In this document: positions 1-11,241 of the stretch, one piece after another | How positions within the stretch are numbered: the stretch's first letter is position 1 | How the letters are laid out: every line of letters begins with the position of its first letter | From: Meandrina meandrites | Taxonomy: Eukaryota; Cnidaria; Anthozoa; Scleractinia; Meandrinidae | Direction: 5' to 3' | DNA: 64,000 nt | NCBI GenBank assembly: GCA_963693305.1 | Contig: OY855914.1 | Span: 17,477,760 to 17,541,759 of the forward strand | Program-made: the position numbers and the translations under genes | The notes under the pieces: model-generated | What the model was told of the DNA's origin: nothing | The model's database searches: none | What the model saw: the letters and a program-made list of their open reading frames with translations, nothing else

Positions 1-949
1 AAAGAATATAATCTGAAAAACTAAACAAGGAAAAAAGTTAAAGGCGACAAACCGGCCCGCGATATTTTTCGCGCTTTCTAGTACAACTTCTGCGCGCCCA
101 AGGTAGTAATGTTGAGAGTTTGTTGCCGCGGTATCGCAGGAGTTTCGAGCATGTTCGAAACAGTTACAATTTCGTGCGATTTTCGTCGCGAGATCGAGCG
201 CAAAAAAAGTTGCGAAAAAAGTGTGAACAAAGTCTAAACAAGTGTCGCACGAGGTTGGTTCTGAGACCTAGATAACAACCACGTGCTTTCCCCTGCTTTA
301 TAATGCTCCTACATCCTAGTTCGTGTGCAATATTATGATCGACAGCCGGATTTATAGCTTCGCTGTGAAAAAAAAAAAAAATCCATCGGTGACGCCACTT
401 TTCAGAATTGGCGCGCTGCAGGTGATAGAAATCGCTCGTTCCCCGATCGGCCGCCATTTTGATTTTAAGCCGTACTCATCTTCCTATCCAGCGGTCTCCT
501 GCGAATCAAACGAGTAACTTGGAGCAAGTCTAGAGACTTATCTTTGATCACAGTGTGCGAATCAAATGACTTAAAAGGGATAGCTGTTCCAGTTTAGTTT
601 TACTGCAGTTTTGGTCCTTTTGGCGTATTGAACATTAGTAACCACATACATGTACATATATCAATGAAAGGGATGCTGTGCAAATGACACTGACTCAGAC
701 GTTTTGCATTATTTGAAGAACTGTACTCAAGATTCCGTCCATCTTTGTTGAGTTAACGCGAACGGTATAGAAGTCTTGTTTTCGCAAAACAGTTTTCATA
801 TGAAAACTTGTTGAATTCATCTAGTTTAGCTTTGCACGTAACCAACCAGTGCGACGCATTTCTCTAGCTGATTGAACGAGAAATAAACTGGGGGGCCCAC
901 TTGTTAAAAAGAAAAATTAACTCTAACCTCCGGCTAAGTCTATTTAACA
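1..949. other. No supported gene (1-949)
   Basis: AT-rich sequence with short open frames on both strands that overlap each other and lack splice context or recognisable protein composition. I see no gene, RNA or repeat that I can support here. Confidence 0.5.
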
Positions 950-953
950 CCAA

Positions 954-1015
954 GGCCCGGTTGTTTAAAAGTTGGATAGCGCTATCCACCGGACAAACGC
1001 TATCCAGTGGATAAG
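954..1015 (+). repeat. Inverted-repeat element end (MITE-like)
   Basis: Begins GGCCCGGTTGTTTAAAAG and continues as alternating GGATAGCGCTATCC and CTATCCAGTGGATA imperfect palindromes. A related end in the opposite orientation lies at 3251-3307 (ACTATCCACTGGGC, then CCTTGAACAAG). The two may be the ends of one 2.35-kb element or two fragments of one family; no target duplication was found. A related end, with TTGTTCGAAAG, occurs at 44.30-44.85 kb. Confidence 0.5.
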
Positions 1016-1029
1016 TGTCTAATATATAG

Positions 1030-1890
1030 ATTTAGGCAGGCCTAAAAGCGGAGCTCCAATTTATTAATTTTATTACTAAGTAGCCACACTATATTTCTAA
1101 GCTTATACAGTGGCCCATATAGGTACAAAATAAATTTCAATCGCTCATGGTTAAGAACCTCTCATGGTTTTGTTCACGAAAGCAGCGTCAATATATTTCG
1201 TGGACCCGTCTGAATTTTATTTCCTGTGACAGCCTGTTACTGGCCGTTTTTTAAAATGAAATTGACGAGTGCATTTTGTTGGGTTCCTCACGAACGCAAC
1301 GTTGGTGCAAAACAAATCTTTATAGTTAAACTTTTTATAACGTTTTCCGTACACTAATTAATACACCTCCAGGACCTCTATGAGTTTTTCAATGTAAAAA
1401 GAATCTTGACCTTGTTTTGATTTACTACAAATGTGTCCGGGCAAGAAAATCAACTCAAGGCAAAAACAAAATACAGAAAAACAAAGTGAATGAACGTACG
1501 CCGTGGCAAACTGAGAAAATCACGGCGGCAAAACAACAACAAACTCTGAAAATTGATGGTGCCGGAAGTAGTTCACGCTAACTAAGAATGAGCTTACAAT
1601 GTTGTTTTGGCTGTTTGAACCATCTTCTTTTCTTTGCCGTTTAGTGGAATGATTAATTAATCCTGTGTTGTTTTTTTTTTTTAATACGTACGAGTTGCCA
1701 ATAAGTACCTAAGAGAATTTTATGTAGAGAACTGAATGAATTTTCTTCATTTCTAGTAAGTGTAAATATGCGGTAGGTAAAGTCTGAACTCACTCAGCCA
1801 AGCACAGGCATTAAACTCCTAACGAAACCGTCGAAATATTCGTTTACGCATCGAAGATATTTCAACACACTCACTGATAAGCAGGGACAT
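1030..1890. other. No supported gene (1030-1890)
   Basis: AT-rich sequence without a credible coding frame. A GTAAGT at 1755 follows TTTCTA directly, so AG and GT share a base; it is not counted with the microexon-like sites. Confidence 0.45.
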
Positions 1891-1899
1891 GAGAAACAA

Positions 1900-2960
1900 A
1901 ACAAATGCAAGCGAGCCGAAATTGTGATTTTGATCCATGAAGCTAAATAATTTGTTTTCAAAATCCAATAGTGAACATCACAGGTAACTCCACTAACAAA
2001 AACAGAAGATAGTTAGTCTAAATGAAATATTTAATAAACAATATCTGTATAAAATGTACAAGCACGAACAGGCTTGATAAATATTTACGGGAAGATCTGA
2101 AAAGCGACACAACTTCAAATTCGTTCATAAATGAAGTAAATTCTCTCAATATAAAATTAGGCTTATGCTTAGTGCATACATTTACATTTGTTACCTCGTT
2201 ATTGAAGAAGGCTTGTATATTCTGCACGGCAAAGCTTTCAAACCAGCCCAATGATATCAGAGACGAACACGGCAATTTCGTTGTAAGCTTTCTCCAACAC
2301 CACCGACACTGTCATATACATTACATGAATTATCAACGAAGGTCGATTTCTCTCTTTCCATCGGTGTAGCCTGCAACAGTCTTTTATCCTTCGCTTCAGT
2401 GGACTTGATCGGCTTTGAGTTCACTTTTATTTGAGGCCAATTCAGTGATTTTCAGCCTTGCTCAGCCGCTGGTCGAACCCTGGACATCGCTCTTTTGAAT
2501 TGTAGTCCGATATATCATGTTCAAGTCCGCAATTACTTCGGTTCTTCCCGTTACAAGGTTGTCCTAAATGATTTGGAATAGGTTTCCATGATGTAGATGG
2601 GTAAATAGAGAGAGAAATATCCACAAAGTTCTATGTTCTTCAGCAGCTTTGTTCGCGTCTTTCATTCTAAACGTGAACAGCGTGCCAAAGATTTTCGCGC
2701 GTTTTCATGCAATCGCTTCGTTTAAGTTGATGTGAAATGTCCAGATCATTTTTTTGACGTGAGAAAAACATCTCTGAAATGATGGGGTGAAAAATAATAA
2801 CGAAAAAAATATTTTATGCTGCTCACTTTCTTCACAAGTTTTCATTCCCGCGGTTGAGCAACCGCCAAAGATTTTGTCGCCTTTTCACGCAATCGATTCG
2901 TGTAGGCGAAATGAAATATCCGTAGTCGATTTTCAACATGATTTAAAAAAATGAGCAGTG
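1900..2960 (+). repeat. Dispersed repeat, copy A
   Basis: This segment matches 46930-47690 in reverse complement, and its first ~150 bases also match 40900-41045. The frame 2022-2369 shares TFVTS, KAC, FC, AK, SNQ and NYQRRSIS with the inverted copy. Inside it, 2690-2745 and 2870-2925 are diverged direct repeats (TTTTCATGCAATCGCTTCG against TTTTCACGCAATCGATTCG). I do not recognise the family. No terminal repeats or target duplications were found, so its transposition class is unknown. The shared peptide may reflect past coding or only DNA similarity. Confidence 0.55.
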
Positions 2961-3087
2961 TCCTACAAACTTTACTTCTACGATAGGTAACTTTTAACGA
3001 AAGGTGGATGGTCAATATCAAACACGTAAGATGCCCAGGTGAAACTTTTTCTGGAGTATGGCGAAGAGTATGTCCACCATTTTGGGC

Positions 3088-3109
3088 GACGTCGTCGTCG
3101 TCGTCGTCG
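3088..3109. repeat. (GTC)n microsatellite
   Basis: About six to seven uninterrupted GTC units lie in a GC-rich pocket. Confidence 0.8.
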
Positions 3110-3207
3110 CTAGGCGCACGCGCCCGCGAGCCAAGATGACCATGAAAACTCAAACGCATGGGTTTCCTAATTTCTATCCTCGCACGGTAGTTATGGGGCT
3201 CCGCTCT

Positions 3208-3224
3208 GCGGCCCTTCGGGCCGC
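3208..3224. repeat. Perfect GC hairpin
   Basis: GCGGCCC and GGGCCGC form a perfect 7-bp stem around TTC. It lies between two CTCCGCT motifs, just inside the element end at 3251-3307, and probably belongs to that element. Confidence 0.6.
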
Positions 3225-3309
3225 TGGAGAGCTCCGCTACAAAACATATCAAACTATCCACTGGGCAGAAATTTATCCAGTGAATAGTGTTTTTCATCCT
3301 TGAACAAGT

Positions 3310-4840
3310 AGGCAGGTTAAAATAAACTGCGGGTTAGTTTCGTTGTTCGAAGGTGGGTTACTGCCATCCTTCACCGCGGTAAAAAAAACAAAAAAACAAA
3401 CTACTTCAAAGATAAGGTTTTCATTTTCACTGTTTAAAGTTTGATACTATACAAGTATTCTGCTGATTAAGTTAATTTTTTGGAACTTTACTAAAAAGTT
3501 TCGAAGTGGTTCAAAACGGTCAAATGCGGTCTGTCGGCGCCATAGTCAAAGCAATTTTGTTCGGGTGCGAAGCATTTTAAAAGTTACCAATCTCGTTTGA
3601 GAGAACTGAAAATATATTTGCACTTAGCAGCTATTTTACATTTCCTTACTGATGCTTCCACGTTAACGTGAATGACTTCTATCGAAATAAGAAAACAAAA
3701 ACAGCGTCAGATGTTTGACCTTGGTGAACTTCTATCCTCAGGTTAAATTTAACCAAACTCACGACGTGGGTTAACTTACTAACCTCGGGTTAAGTTACGA
3801 AATATTCGCCTGTTTCAAAAGTATTCTTTAACGGATGTCCACTTCGACCAAGACACACGTGCTCGATACAAGACCTGTATGAGATTTCGAGAATAGTAGC
3901 AACCCGCTTGCTTCAAAAAAGATAACCAACACCACCAAAATAATTCCTTTACAGTTTTTTACTTCAATCGCTCTAGTACATAATATTTCCTCTTTTGTAA
4001 GCTAAATATTACAGGAAGAAAGTACTTTAAAAGTAACTTACATTACAATTAAGGTAGGCAATAAACCAAAATTTGGGGTGTTGTATTAACTGGGCAGAAT
4101 GCATAAGTCGACATAAGGGATATAAGGAAAGATTCAGTCTTTGGGTTAATTTATTAAGGATTTAATAACGGTTAGTTTGCTCTATTGGTTAACGACGATA
4201 ACGGCTATTAAGCTGGGAGCAAAGGTACATTTTAGGCCCGTGAAGAAGTCAGCGAAACGAAAAATTATACCACGGACCACTCTAATCTAAAAGCGTTATT
4301 AGTCGAATATAAGAAAGAATAGAAAGGCGGCTAAAAGAACAAGTACAAGCAGGTGGGAGTGAATCCCGCGTAAACTACGAGAAAAGGAAATAGTAAATCA
4401 TCACTTATTTGTTTTGCCTAAATAATACTTAAATAAAACATAGTTTGAAATAGGCGTCGTAGCTGCTTAAGAGAATGTCGAGTTTCACGTCACTTTATTG
4501 GTCAATATGGCATTGTGCCTTCTCGCTTTCTTGCGTAGCATTTTTACTTCTTAGGAAAGCCATTTCGGTGATAAAATCAAGTAGAGAGTATTATGGGATG
4601 ATAATTGGAAGTTAAAGTCCCCAGACCCGAGGTTAACTAACCCGCCCACTAATCCTGCTGAGAGAAACGCAATTTTATCCTCGGGCGAACAACAAAGCTA
4701 TGGTTAAGAAATTTACCCTCGGGTGTAGCTCTCACCCAAGGTAATTGTCTCTTGATAGAGACATTTAGTTGCCTTTCTTTCTATTATTATGGGTAATCTG
4801 TTTTATTTTCAATTTAAAATGTTCTAATTAATAACTGTTT
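3310..4840. other. No supported gene (3310-4840)
   Basis: AT-rich intergenic or intronic sequence. Short motifs such as ACCTCGGGTTAAGTTA (3780-3797) and CCCGAGGTTAACTAACCCG (about 4627-4645) are probably remains of inverted-repeat elements. No coding frame is supported. Confidence 0.45.
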
Positions 4841-4884
4841 CTCCTCTCTCCTTGTCTTTTTATGTGTGCAATTGGACAAATCAG

Positions 4885-4890
4885 CGGGCC
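4885..4890 (+). other. Candidate microexon 1, 6 nt (CGGGCC)
   Basis: A pyrimidine tract (4838-4860) is followed by an AG-free stretch, GGACAAATCAG, then CGGGCC and GTAAGTG. The six bases lie between the only nearby AG and a consensus 5' splice site. Ten such sites occur in the window, all on the plus strand. In phase 0 it would encode Arg-Ala. This is a prediction from splice signals only; alternatives are a cryptic recursive-splicing point or chance. Confidence 0.4.
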
Positions 4891-4899
4891 GTAAGTGTT

Positions 4900-5695
4900 T
4901 CATTTGTTTTCTTTGCAAATTTTGTAATAAGGTATACAGCTGACCTACTCCCTACTCACCGCTAGAAGTGCTGCCTTGAGGCGTTGAACCTGAATGACTT
5001 ATTTAGGTTCTCTTGAACCTAGACTAACTTCACCTCCTAAAAGCAACACATTTTCCAGATAACATTTCCCGTATTTATCGCAATATATTCCTTTTCTTAT
5101 CATATCAATACAAGGTCAAGCATACCGGTAACGAGTTACCAAACAGGAATTTCTTATCATTTATACAAATGCACATCTTCAATTATAAAGATATCTGCGC
5201 TGCCTGCACTTAACTTCACACGGGCTAAAAAAACGTCAGAGGTCATGGCTTATGCACATGCGTGGACCAGGGACTGGGTTAGCTGCAGGTGGCTGGCTTG
5301 CGACAAGCTGGCAAAAATAATGGGGTGGGAAGGAGTGTGCTTTTGGTACTTTGAGATGTCTGAGTTAAATGTCTGTAGTTTAGTCAGTTTGGCCAGCAGA
5401 GAGGGCTGCTCTTGGACAGAGGACACCCTACTTATTTAGCACAGGATGTGCCGGCTAGGTTGTGGCCTGGCCTGCGGTAGGGAAAAGGGGATTCCGAATA
5501 TAAGCCTATTGGCTTATATTTAGTTATAGCTCGTTGTGTTTAGAGAGTTTTACCAGCTAGTACGTATGCAAAAAAAAAAAAAGAAAAAAAAATTCAGGCA
5601 CAGTATCCTGTCGAACTACAACCTTAAAAAGAAATAAATGAAATGATCCTCGTAGTGTGAAAGTAATTTAAGCAATTGGATTTTTTAGCCCGAAA
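4900..5695. other. No supported gene (4900-5695)
   Basis: The sequence holds an open frame (5245-5439) that I cannot link to any family, and a purine run of A and AAG near 5570-5592. Nothing else is supported. Confidence 0.4.
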
Positions 5696-5701
5696 AAAAT
5701 T

Positions 5702-5787
5702 CAAGGCTTCAACGGGATTTGAACCCATGACCTTCGCGAAATCGGTGCGATGCTCTACCGTACCATTACTGAGCCATTAAGCCTTGA
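5702..5787 (-). repeat. tRNA-derived SINE-like sequence
   Basis: Read on the minus strand, it has a box A-like GGCTCAGTAATGGTA followed ~35 bases later by a box B-like GGGTTCAAATCCCG, and the ends AAGGCTT and AAGCCTT can pair like an acceptor stem. The anticodon loop lacks the expected U33 and its stem is mismatched, so I call it a tRNA-derived repeat, not a working tRNA gene. A second tRNA-like copy at 21.43-21.51 kb shares the AAGCCTTGATACG end. Confidence 0.6.
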
Positions 5788-5829
5788 TACGTTGGCCGGC
5801 AGGTCAATTGTGGGTCCCAATGTCCCGCA

Positions 5830-6555
5830 TATGGAGTAGATGACATAGTGAATATGTGAATTACATATATGAACGGCTTTTTCGATGTTTCCGCAGTTCG
5901 TATATGCCATTCATTTATTCACTATGTCAAACTTATAGAGATTTTTGAAAGAAAAATTTCCATCGAAAAATGACCCCCTCCACCCCTTTGATACATGTAA
6001 GACCTCCCCGAAAAATGATATAGGCTGTATCATGCGTGTATTTAATCCGACACCTTTTCTTTAGCAAACAAGTTATATGTGTTTCCTTTTTTGCATAGGA
6101 CAGTTCAATACAAAATAATGCACTATTAGATTAAGAATTCCTGCGTTAAAAATAAGTGGCAATAATATGTTAATTCTGCCAGGATTCGGACATACAAGTT
6201 TGGACGTATATTCTTACACAGAGTATAGCGGGAAAGGCACGAAAAACTCATACCAGTCCTAAGTACGTTGATGAAATCACTATTGGATACAACAATGTAT
6301 ACAAGGGAAAAGCCCTGGGAACGAGGTTGCAATGTATAAGATCAGAAACTGATTGAACAAAAGGCCATATGCCTTTCTTTCTTTCTTTTTTTTTTGTTTT
6401 TGCTAAGCTTGTCAATAAGAAACGACTGCATCCTATGTGATTATGTTAACCTATTTGATTATATTAAATGCGTTTTATTTGTTTATAATTAAATATATAG
6501 TGTTATATTTATTTAGTACATCGATCTGCAAATAACTGATTGCTCGCTGCTTCTC
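5830..6555. other. No supported gene (5830-6555)
   Basis: AT-rich sequence leading to the splice acceptor of the next exon. GCCCTGGGAACGAGGTTGC (about 6311-6329) resembles GGGAGCGAGGTTGG near 48.5 kb and is probably a transposon end. Nothing coding is supported. Confidence 0.4.
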
Positions 6556-6558
6556 TAG

Positions 6559-6669
6559 GAACGTGTGAAGAGTATGAATACAAATGTGCAAATGGAAAGT
6601 GTATTAGTGGATATCTTCGCTGTTTCAGTGGAGATAACTGTGGTGATAATTCCGATGAACAGCAATGCT
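6559..6669 (+). CDS. LDL-receptor class A domain exon
   Basis: The exon encodes one complete LDLa module of about 37 residues: [14 protein letters not shown], then [18 protein letters not shown]. All six cysteines and the calcium-binding acidic cluster (D-N-C-G-D-N-S-D-E) are present. LDLa modules are extracellular, disulfide-bonded and bind ligands or calcium in receptors and secreted proteins. The exon is 111 bp with acceptor TTCTCTAG and donor GTAAGTAT, and both flanking introns interrupt codons after base 1. That symmetrical 1-1 phase is the rule for shuffled LDLa exons. The next candidate exon (6872) is also phase 1 and looks broken, so the gene may be dying. No upstream exon was found. 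Confidence 0.85.
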
Positions 6670-6871
6670 GTAAGTATTTTGTACAGTTCTATTTAACTTT
6701 GTGCTTTAGTCTAATGATGTTAGCTTACCTATTCAACCTGATGGTGATTAGCATTCAGTATTAATAAACTCAGGTTGTGCTGGTCATGATTATAAACGCG
6801 ATGATCACCAAAGGACAGTTCTCATATATTGTCAAATTCTCAAAGTAGTACAGTAATAACGTTTCACTCAG

Positions 6872-7237
6872 ATTGTAAGCATGGGCAATTTGAAGGAATG
6901 ACTGATGGACTGGTGTTAGAACTTTTCACCGATGATCTCTATCAGTTAGAATGTGAGAGAATTGAAGGAAATGCTTGGTTGGAATGCTAAAGGAGCATCC
7001 CTAACTTAACTCCCTTGCTGAGAGTGCAATCTCTAACTTACATCAAGTCATGTGTAGCTGAGCGTCCTCTTTCAACATTCTTTGTTAACAAGCCATACCT
7101 AAGTGACTACCGCAGTAAAGCTCCAAAAGACAGTGAAGCTCATGGACAGTCATAATGACTTTGGCGAGTTGTACATGAAACTTATCAGTAGCGACTGTAT
7201 CAACAAACAGGGCGAACTATGCGAAGTGTACTACTAG
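6872..7237 (+). pseudogene. Broken exon after the LDLa module, unknown domain
   Basis: After TTTCACTCAG a frame opens in phase 1, matching the phase of the LDLa exon 200 bp upstream. It reads protein-like for 39 codons (CKHGQFEGMTDGLVLELF, then CERIEGNAWLEC), meets TAA at 6988-6990, and continues in the same frame for about 50 codons (PNLTPLLRVQSLTYIKSC, then KPYLSDYRSKAPKDSEAHG). Near 7150 a frameshift moves it into HNDFGELYMKLISSDC, ending at TAG 7235-7237. One stop and one frameshift in otherwise protein-like sequence suggest a recently inactivated exon, or a sequencing error. I do not recognise the domain. Confidence 0.5.
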
Positions 7238-7244
7238 TATACAG

Positions 7245-8045
7245 AAGCGGGTGTATTAGGTCCTCGGAATGCAGGGCCCAATCTCACGTCCAATACTAGA
7301 CCTAGAGTCTAATCATCATTCAAGTTCAGTTATCCCCTCGTCATGTAAAATGGCTTTGACCCACCCCTTAGTACCGTTTTTTAAAGCTATGAGCCAACCG
7401 TAACTTATCTGGATGAGTAGTTTTGTGGCCGAATCTGCAACTAAATTGTAACAGATAGTTTTAAAGAATTTGTCTCTAGATCAACATAGTAAAAGACCTG
7501 AAGGATCCAAGCATGAGGACATCTCGAAATTGAATACGTGCTTAATCGCGCTCTATTGCAATTTGTTTGAAAGAAATTAGTAGGGCAAGATTATGATCTA
7601 AAAGCAGACTACAGATAAATGCCCCCCCCCCCCCCCCCAAAAAAAAAAAAAAAAAATCATGTTCAATGCAAGAAAACACTAAAATAGCTATACTTGTTGT
7701 TAAATTTTGTTGTATTTTGCGCCTTTTTATAAAAGCTTCATCTAGCCTCGTTTTCATGCTGCCCTAAAGCGTGTGTCTCTGAGTTTCTCAATAGAACCCA
7801 TTTTGCAGTAACTTTCCCAGTTTGGATTATCTGGGACTTTTCATAATTTTATTATTGCAATCAGTTGTAGGCTGATCGATTCTTTCACCACAAAATAACT
7901 GGACCACTTCCTCCTAATTAAGGACGCTACCTTACGTTTGGTAGGCGTTGTATTTTATTAGACAGAATATAGTAAAAATGCAGTATTATTTATTCATATA
8001 CTAATTACTTTTATTCCTTTTATCATTCCGTGACAAATTTTAATG
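7245..8045. other. No supported gene; C-then-A homopolymer tract
   Basis: The notable structure is a run of 17 C followed by about 18 A at 7622-7656, a low-complexity tract with quadruplex potential on the minus strand. The overlapping open frames are products of that tract. Confidence 0.5.
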
Positions 8046-8055
8046 GAAACATCAG

Positions 8056-8061
8056 TCTTCC
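8056..8061 (+). other. Candidate microexon 2, 6 nt (TCTTCC)
   Basis: A T-rich tract (8008-8030) is followed by an AG-free stretch, GGAAACATCAG, then TCTTCC and GTAAGTG. In phase 0 it would read Ser-Ser. It is the second of the ten plus-strand sites and has the shared A-rich sequence before the AG. Confidence 0.4.
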
Positions 8062-8490
8062 GTAAGTGTTTTCTAGTTACTAGGCAGATAGTAATTAAAT
8101 TATTCACGAAACAATTAATTTAATATATATTGATAACAGTACATTTCAATGTACTTTTCACATCGTCTCCCGTACTCAGTCTTCAAAGCAGTGCGCGGAG
8201 AAATTGCTAAATTCCACCGCATTACTCCGTATTACTCCTTTTCATATAATACACAATAAGGAAGCTGTTAGCAGGACCTGACACTGGGTGACACTTTCTA
8301 GAAATGCGTCCATTCTTCCCCTTTTTCACTTACATTTGAAACAGAAGTCTATGGATACAGAACATGTTTGACAGTTTCAATGTTCTAACACTGATAAAGA
8401 ACTAAAAACTGTAGTATTTCAACTCGTATGACAACAATAATCATATAAAGGCATATTGCCATATCGATCTTTAAGTTTCGTCATATCAGT

Positions 8491-8856
8491 TAGGCCTGGT
8501 TTAAACGTCGCATTTCACATGCGCAGAATCAAATTGCGAATTAAGTGCATGCAAAATGCGACGTTTAAAACAATCAAATTTCGGCAGATTTGAATTTAAT
8601 GCGAGTTCAGTCGAATATACGACTGTTCCAGTTTCAGTAGCCGTTCTTTGCGAAACAACAACATGAAATGACCAAATTTTGCATATTGTGGACAACCTGA
8701 ACCACGACGGATAATTGTGGGTTTTTATATTTGAAATTGAACGCTCAGCAATTAAATGCGACGTTTAAATCCAAATGCCCAATTTTTTAACTCGAGTCGA
8801 CTCGAGTTAGTATTGTATTCGGTGCATCTAAAATACGACGTTTAAACCACGCCTTA
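8491..8856. mobile_element. MITE with GACGTTTAAA repeats (TA target)
   Basis: The left end GGCCTGGTTTAAACGTCG and right end CGACGTTTAAACCACGCC form terminal inverted repeats flanked by TA. GCGACGTTTAAA and its complement recur inside, and a perfect 20-bp palindrome lies at 8789-8808. There is no coding sequence. The TA target suggests Tc1/mariner-type mobilisation, which is an inference. Confidence 0.6.
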
Positions 8857-8888
8857 GACTCATGATAGCTTTCTTTCCGAATTGATCA

Positions 8889-8911
8889 GGGGGGGGGGGG
8901 GGGGGGGGGGG
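8889..8911 (+). repeat. Poly(G) tract
   Basis: An uninterrupted run of 23 G, with strong quadruplex potential and prone to length variation and sequencing error. Confidence 0.85.
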
Positions 8912-9092
8912 TATTTTCATCAGCAACGGGCAGAATATTGAAATCACCTAACCCAGCTGATATCTCCCAACCTATTGGAATTGTATTATGAAACTAAAAC
9001 AAACCAAAGCAATTAGGGCGTCTTTGACGACAGTTTCGATGATAGCGGTTATCAGTAATACGAAGCTATATATATTGCAAAAAAAGCGAGTA

Positions 9093-10048
9093 AGTAGTAT
9101 CCCGGGGATGACTAGACGAAATTATTCATGAATTCAACAGGCCGGAGTTAATGAGCTCTGAATATCCAGAACTGGTTTAATGAGATGCATGGCACGTAGG
9201 TTCATGAACTGGTTTAATGAGATGGGTGTCACGTAGGTTCATGAAGTTATTTAATGAGATGCTTATCAAGTAGGTGTATGAGGGAGACTATTGAAGTTTT
9301 ATTTATGCATGGTATTGTTTTGAGTATTTATTGTTGAATATTACATGAGTTTTTAGGAGTGATGTATGCGTTGTAATGGAGTTAATGAGCCGCCCAACCA
9401 TCCGGGTAGTGTCGCACTTATATAGAAGAAGAACAAAGGCATGACTGAGAACCAATCAGGGAGCACGGTCAAACTTGTCGAACCAGTTTTGAATCCAGTA
9501 CGATTTGATTATTCAAAATGGCGCACGTATCTTGTTTGGTAACTGGTCAAACCGGTTTCTTTGGAAAAGTCAACGTAATTATTCAAAATGACGGAATCAA
9601 TAATTTAAAGTAAATACCACACGGAAACAAAATCTTTGTTTTGAATGAATATAAAAACGTTTATTGGATAAAGGCAAAGTTTACAATCTCAAACACACTT
9701 TGAATAAATATGAATTGTTAACTAAATGTTCAACAAATATTTATATCGTTGGTTTCAGCCGTTGGAGCGTGAGCACCTGTGATCGGCCCAACTCTATGCC
9801 TTTGACTCGAGTAACATTTGAATGTAACGAGTATACATCTAATTTTGGCAACTCGAAACATTTTGATGAGTATTATCTGCGTATAACGAGTAACTTTTAG
9901 TTACCCAGAGTATTTAAATGAACTTCTTTTTTAGTTCGTTGAGTAATTTAAATTACACAGAGCAGTACTTGAGTATAACAAGTGTATGAATAATATTTTG
10001 CTTATCTTGTAATGTTGATTAGTAAACTAAGGCACAGGATATTACTTT
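9093..10048 (+). repeat. Left long terminal inverted repeat
   Basis: Pairs with 12748-13704. It holds direct repeats of AACTGGTTTAATGAGATG (9170-9240). On the minus strand an ATTGG box lies about 30 bp before CTATATAAG (around 9417-9460), so it carries an outward-facing promoter-like pair. The 78-residue frame inside it is duplicated in the other arm and has no independent support as a gene. Confidence 0.85.
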
Positions 10049-11241
10049 AAGGCCAATATTTTCGACTAGGTCATACTCAACGGTTTTCTGAATTGAACTA
10101 CACCGCATAAGAACATAATTTGTGTGATAAAGTAATGTTCCTCTAATAGGTTTTTCTTGTTGAACTCAGTTTAACGGTTATTTTGTTAGCGCAAACAGAA
10201 CACTACGTTTAATAAAGCATTGTTTTGTTTTTGCTAATATTTACGTACATTGTTATTGCGGAAGAAATTTTTTTCTTAATCTATCATGTTAATGCGTCGG
10301 CTACTTCATACACAAGAGTCACAAGGTTTTACCTTTCAGCTAGTTGTTCTATAAAGTTTACTTTCGCTTTTCAACTATAAAGCGTCCGTTGATACCTTCC
10401 AAAAGTGTTTGAAAGGACCTAAAATGAATGGTTTTTACTTTTAATTTGGTTCCGGTACGGTAACATCTAAAGCGTTTGCGATAGTACAATAAATCTTCAA
10501 CAAAAGCCATTTTCGTGCTTGCATTACAAAACAAAAGGATTAAAACAAAAGGACTTTTGAGCACAAAAATTATTCAACGAGCACGTTTTGATTTACAATA
10601 AGTGTGTGGTCGTTCGGTTTGTTATGCACTTAAAATATTCAATGGAAATCAATTTTGAGTTTGAATTTATAAAAAAACGTTTGGCGTGCGAATTAACAGG
10701 TGAATTTTTGACGACTTCCACGGTGTACTGTTTGTATAAACAACGTCTGTCATTTTGTTTCACGCCTTTTCAGTTCGCCTTAATATTCGTTCTTCGCCTG
10801 TCATTGTCTGTTTCTCGAGTCGTTTATCCGTTAAACGACTTTTGTCACGGTAGCAATCGCAAGTAACGAGTATTTTTGGAAAGAAATTAGATCACTATAT
10901 TATTTAGACATAGCCATATACATTTATAGCAAAACAAAGATAAAAAAGCTTAATCTACCAATATTTAAGAGAATAATCAGACTACATTCCTAAGTGAAAT
11001 TGATTACTCAAAGCACTGTCATTGCAAGGTGTCATTTGTTTATAGTTGGTACTGTTTGAGGTCTTACAGTATTGTAAAAGAATAATAGTCAGAGAGCAAA
11101 TGCAAAAGAAAACCTGCCTGTTACTCACAACGAGCTTACGAAACATAACTGCCGTCGAGTTACTCGACTATTTAAATTGGCAAGGCATATTGCTTTACTC
11201 ACTTCAAGAAAGGCAATTGTCGAGTAAACATCTTAGAACAC

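Noticed and set aside
1750..1760. TTTCTAGTAAGTG as a zero-length recursive splice site
   Set aside because: AG and GT overlap by one base; a true ratchet site needs AG followed by GT.
5702..5787. Functional tRNA gene
   Set aside because: Box A and B are present, but the anticodon loop lacks U33 and the stem is mismatched.
6872..6874. ATT between CAG and GTAAGC as an eleventh microexon
   Set aside because: The frame continues through GTAAGC as protein-like sequence (CKHGQFEG), so the AG is better read as the acceptor of a normal exon, and the donor is not GTAAGT.
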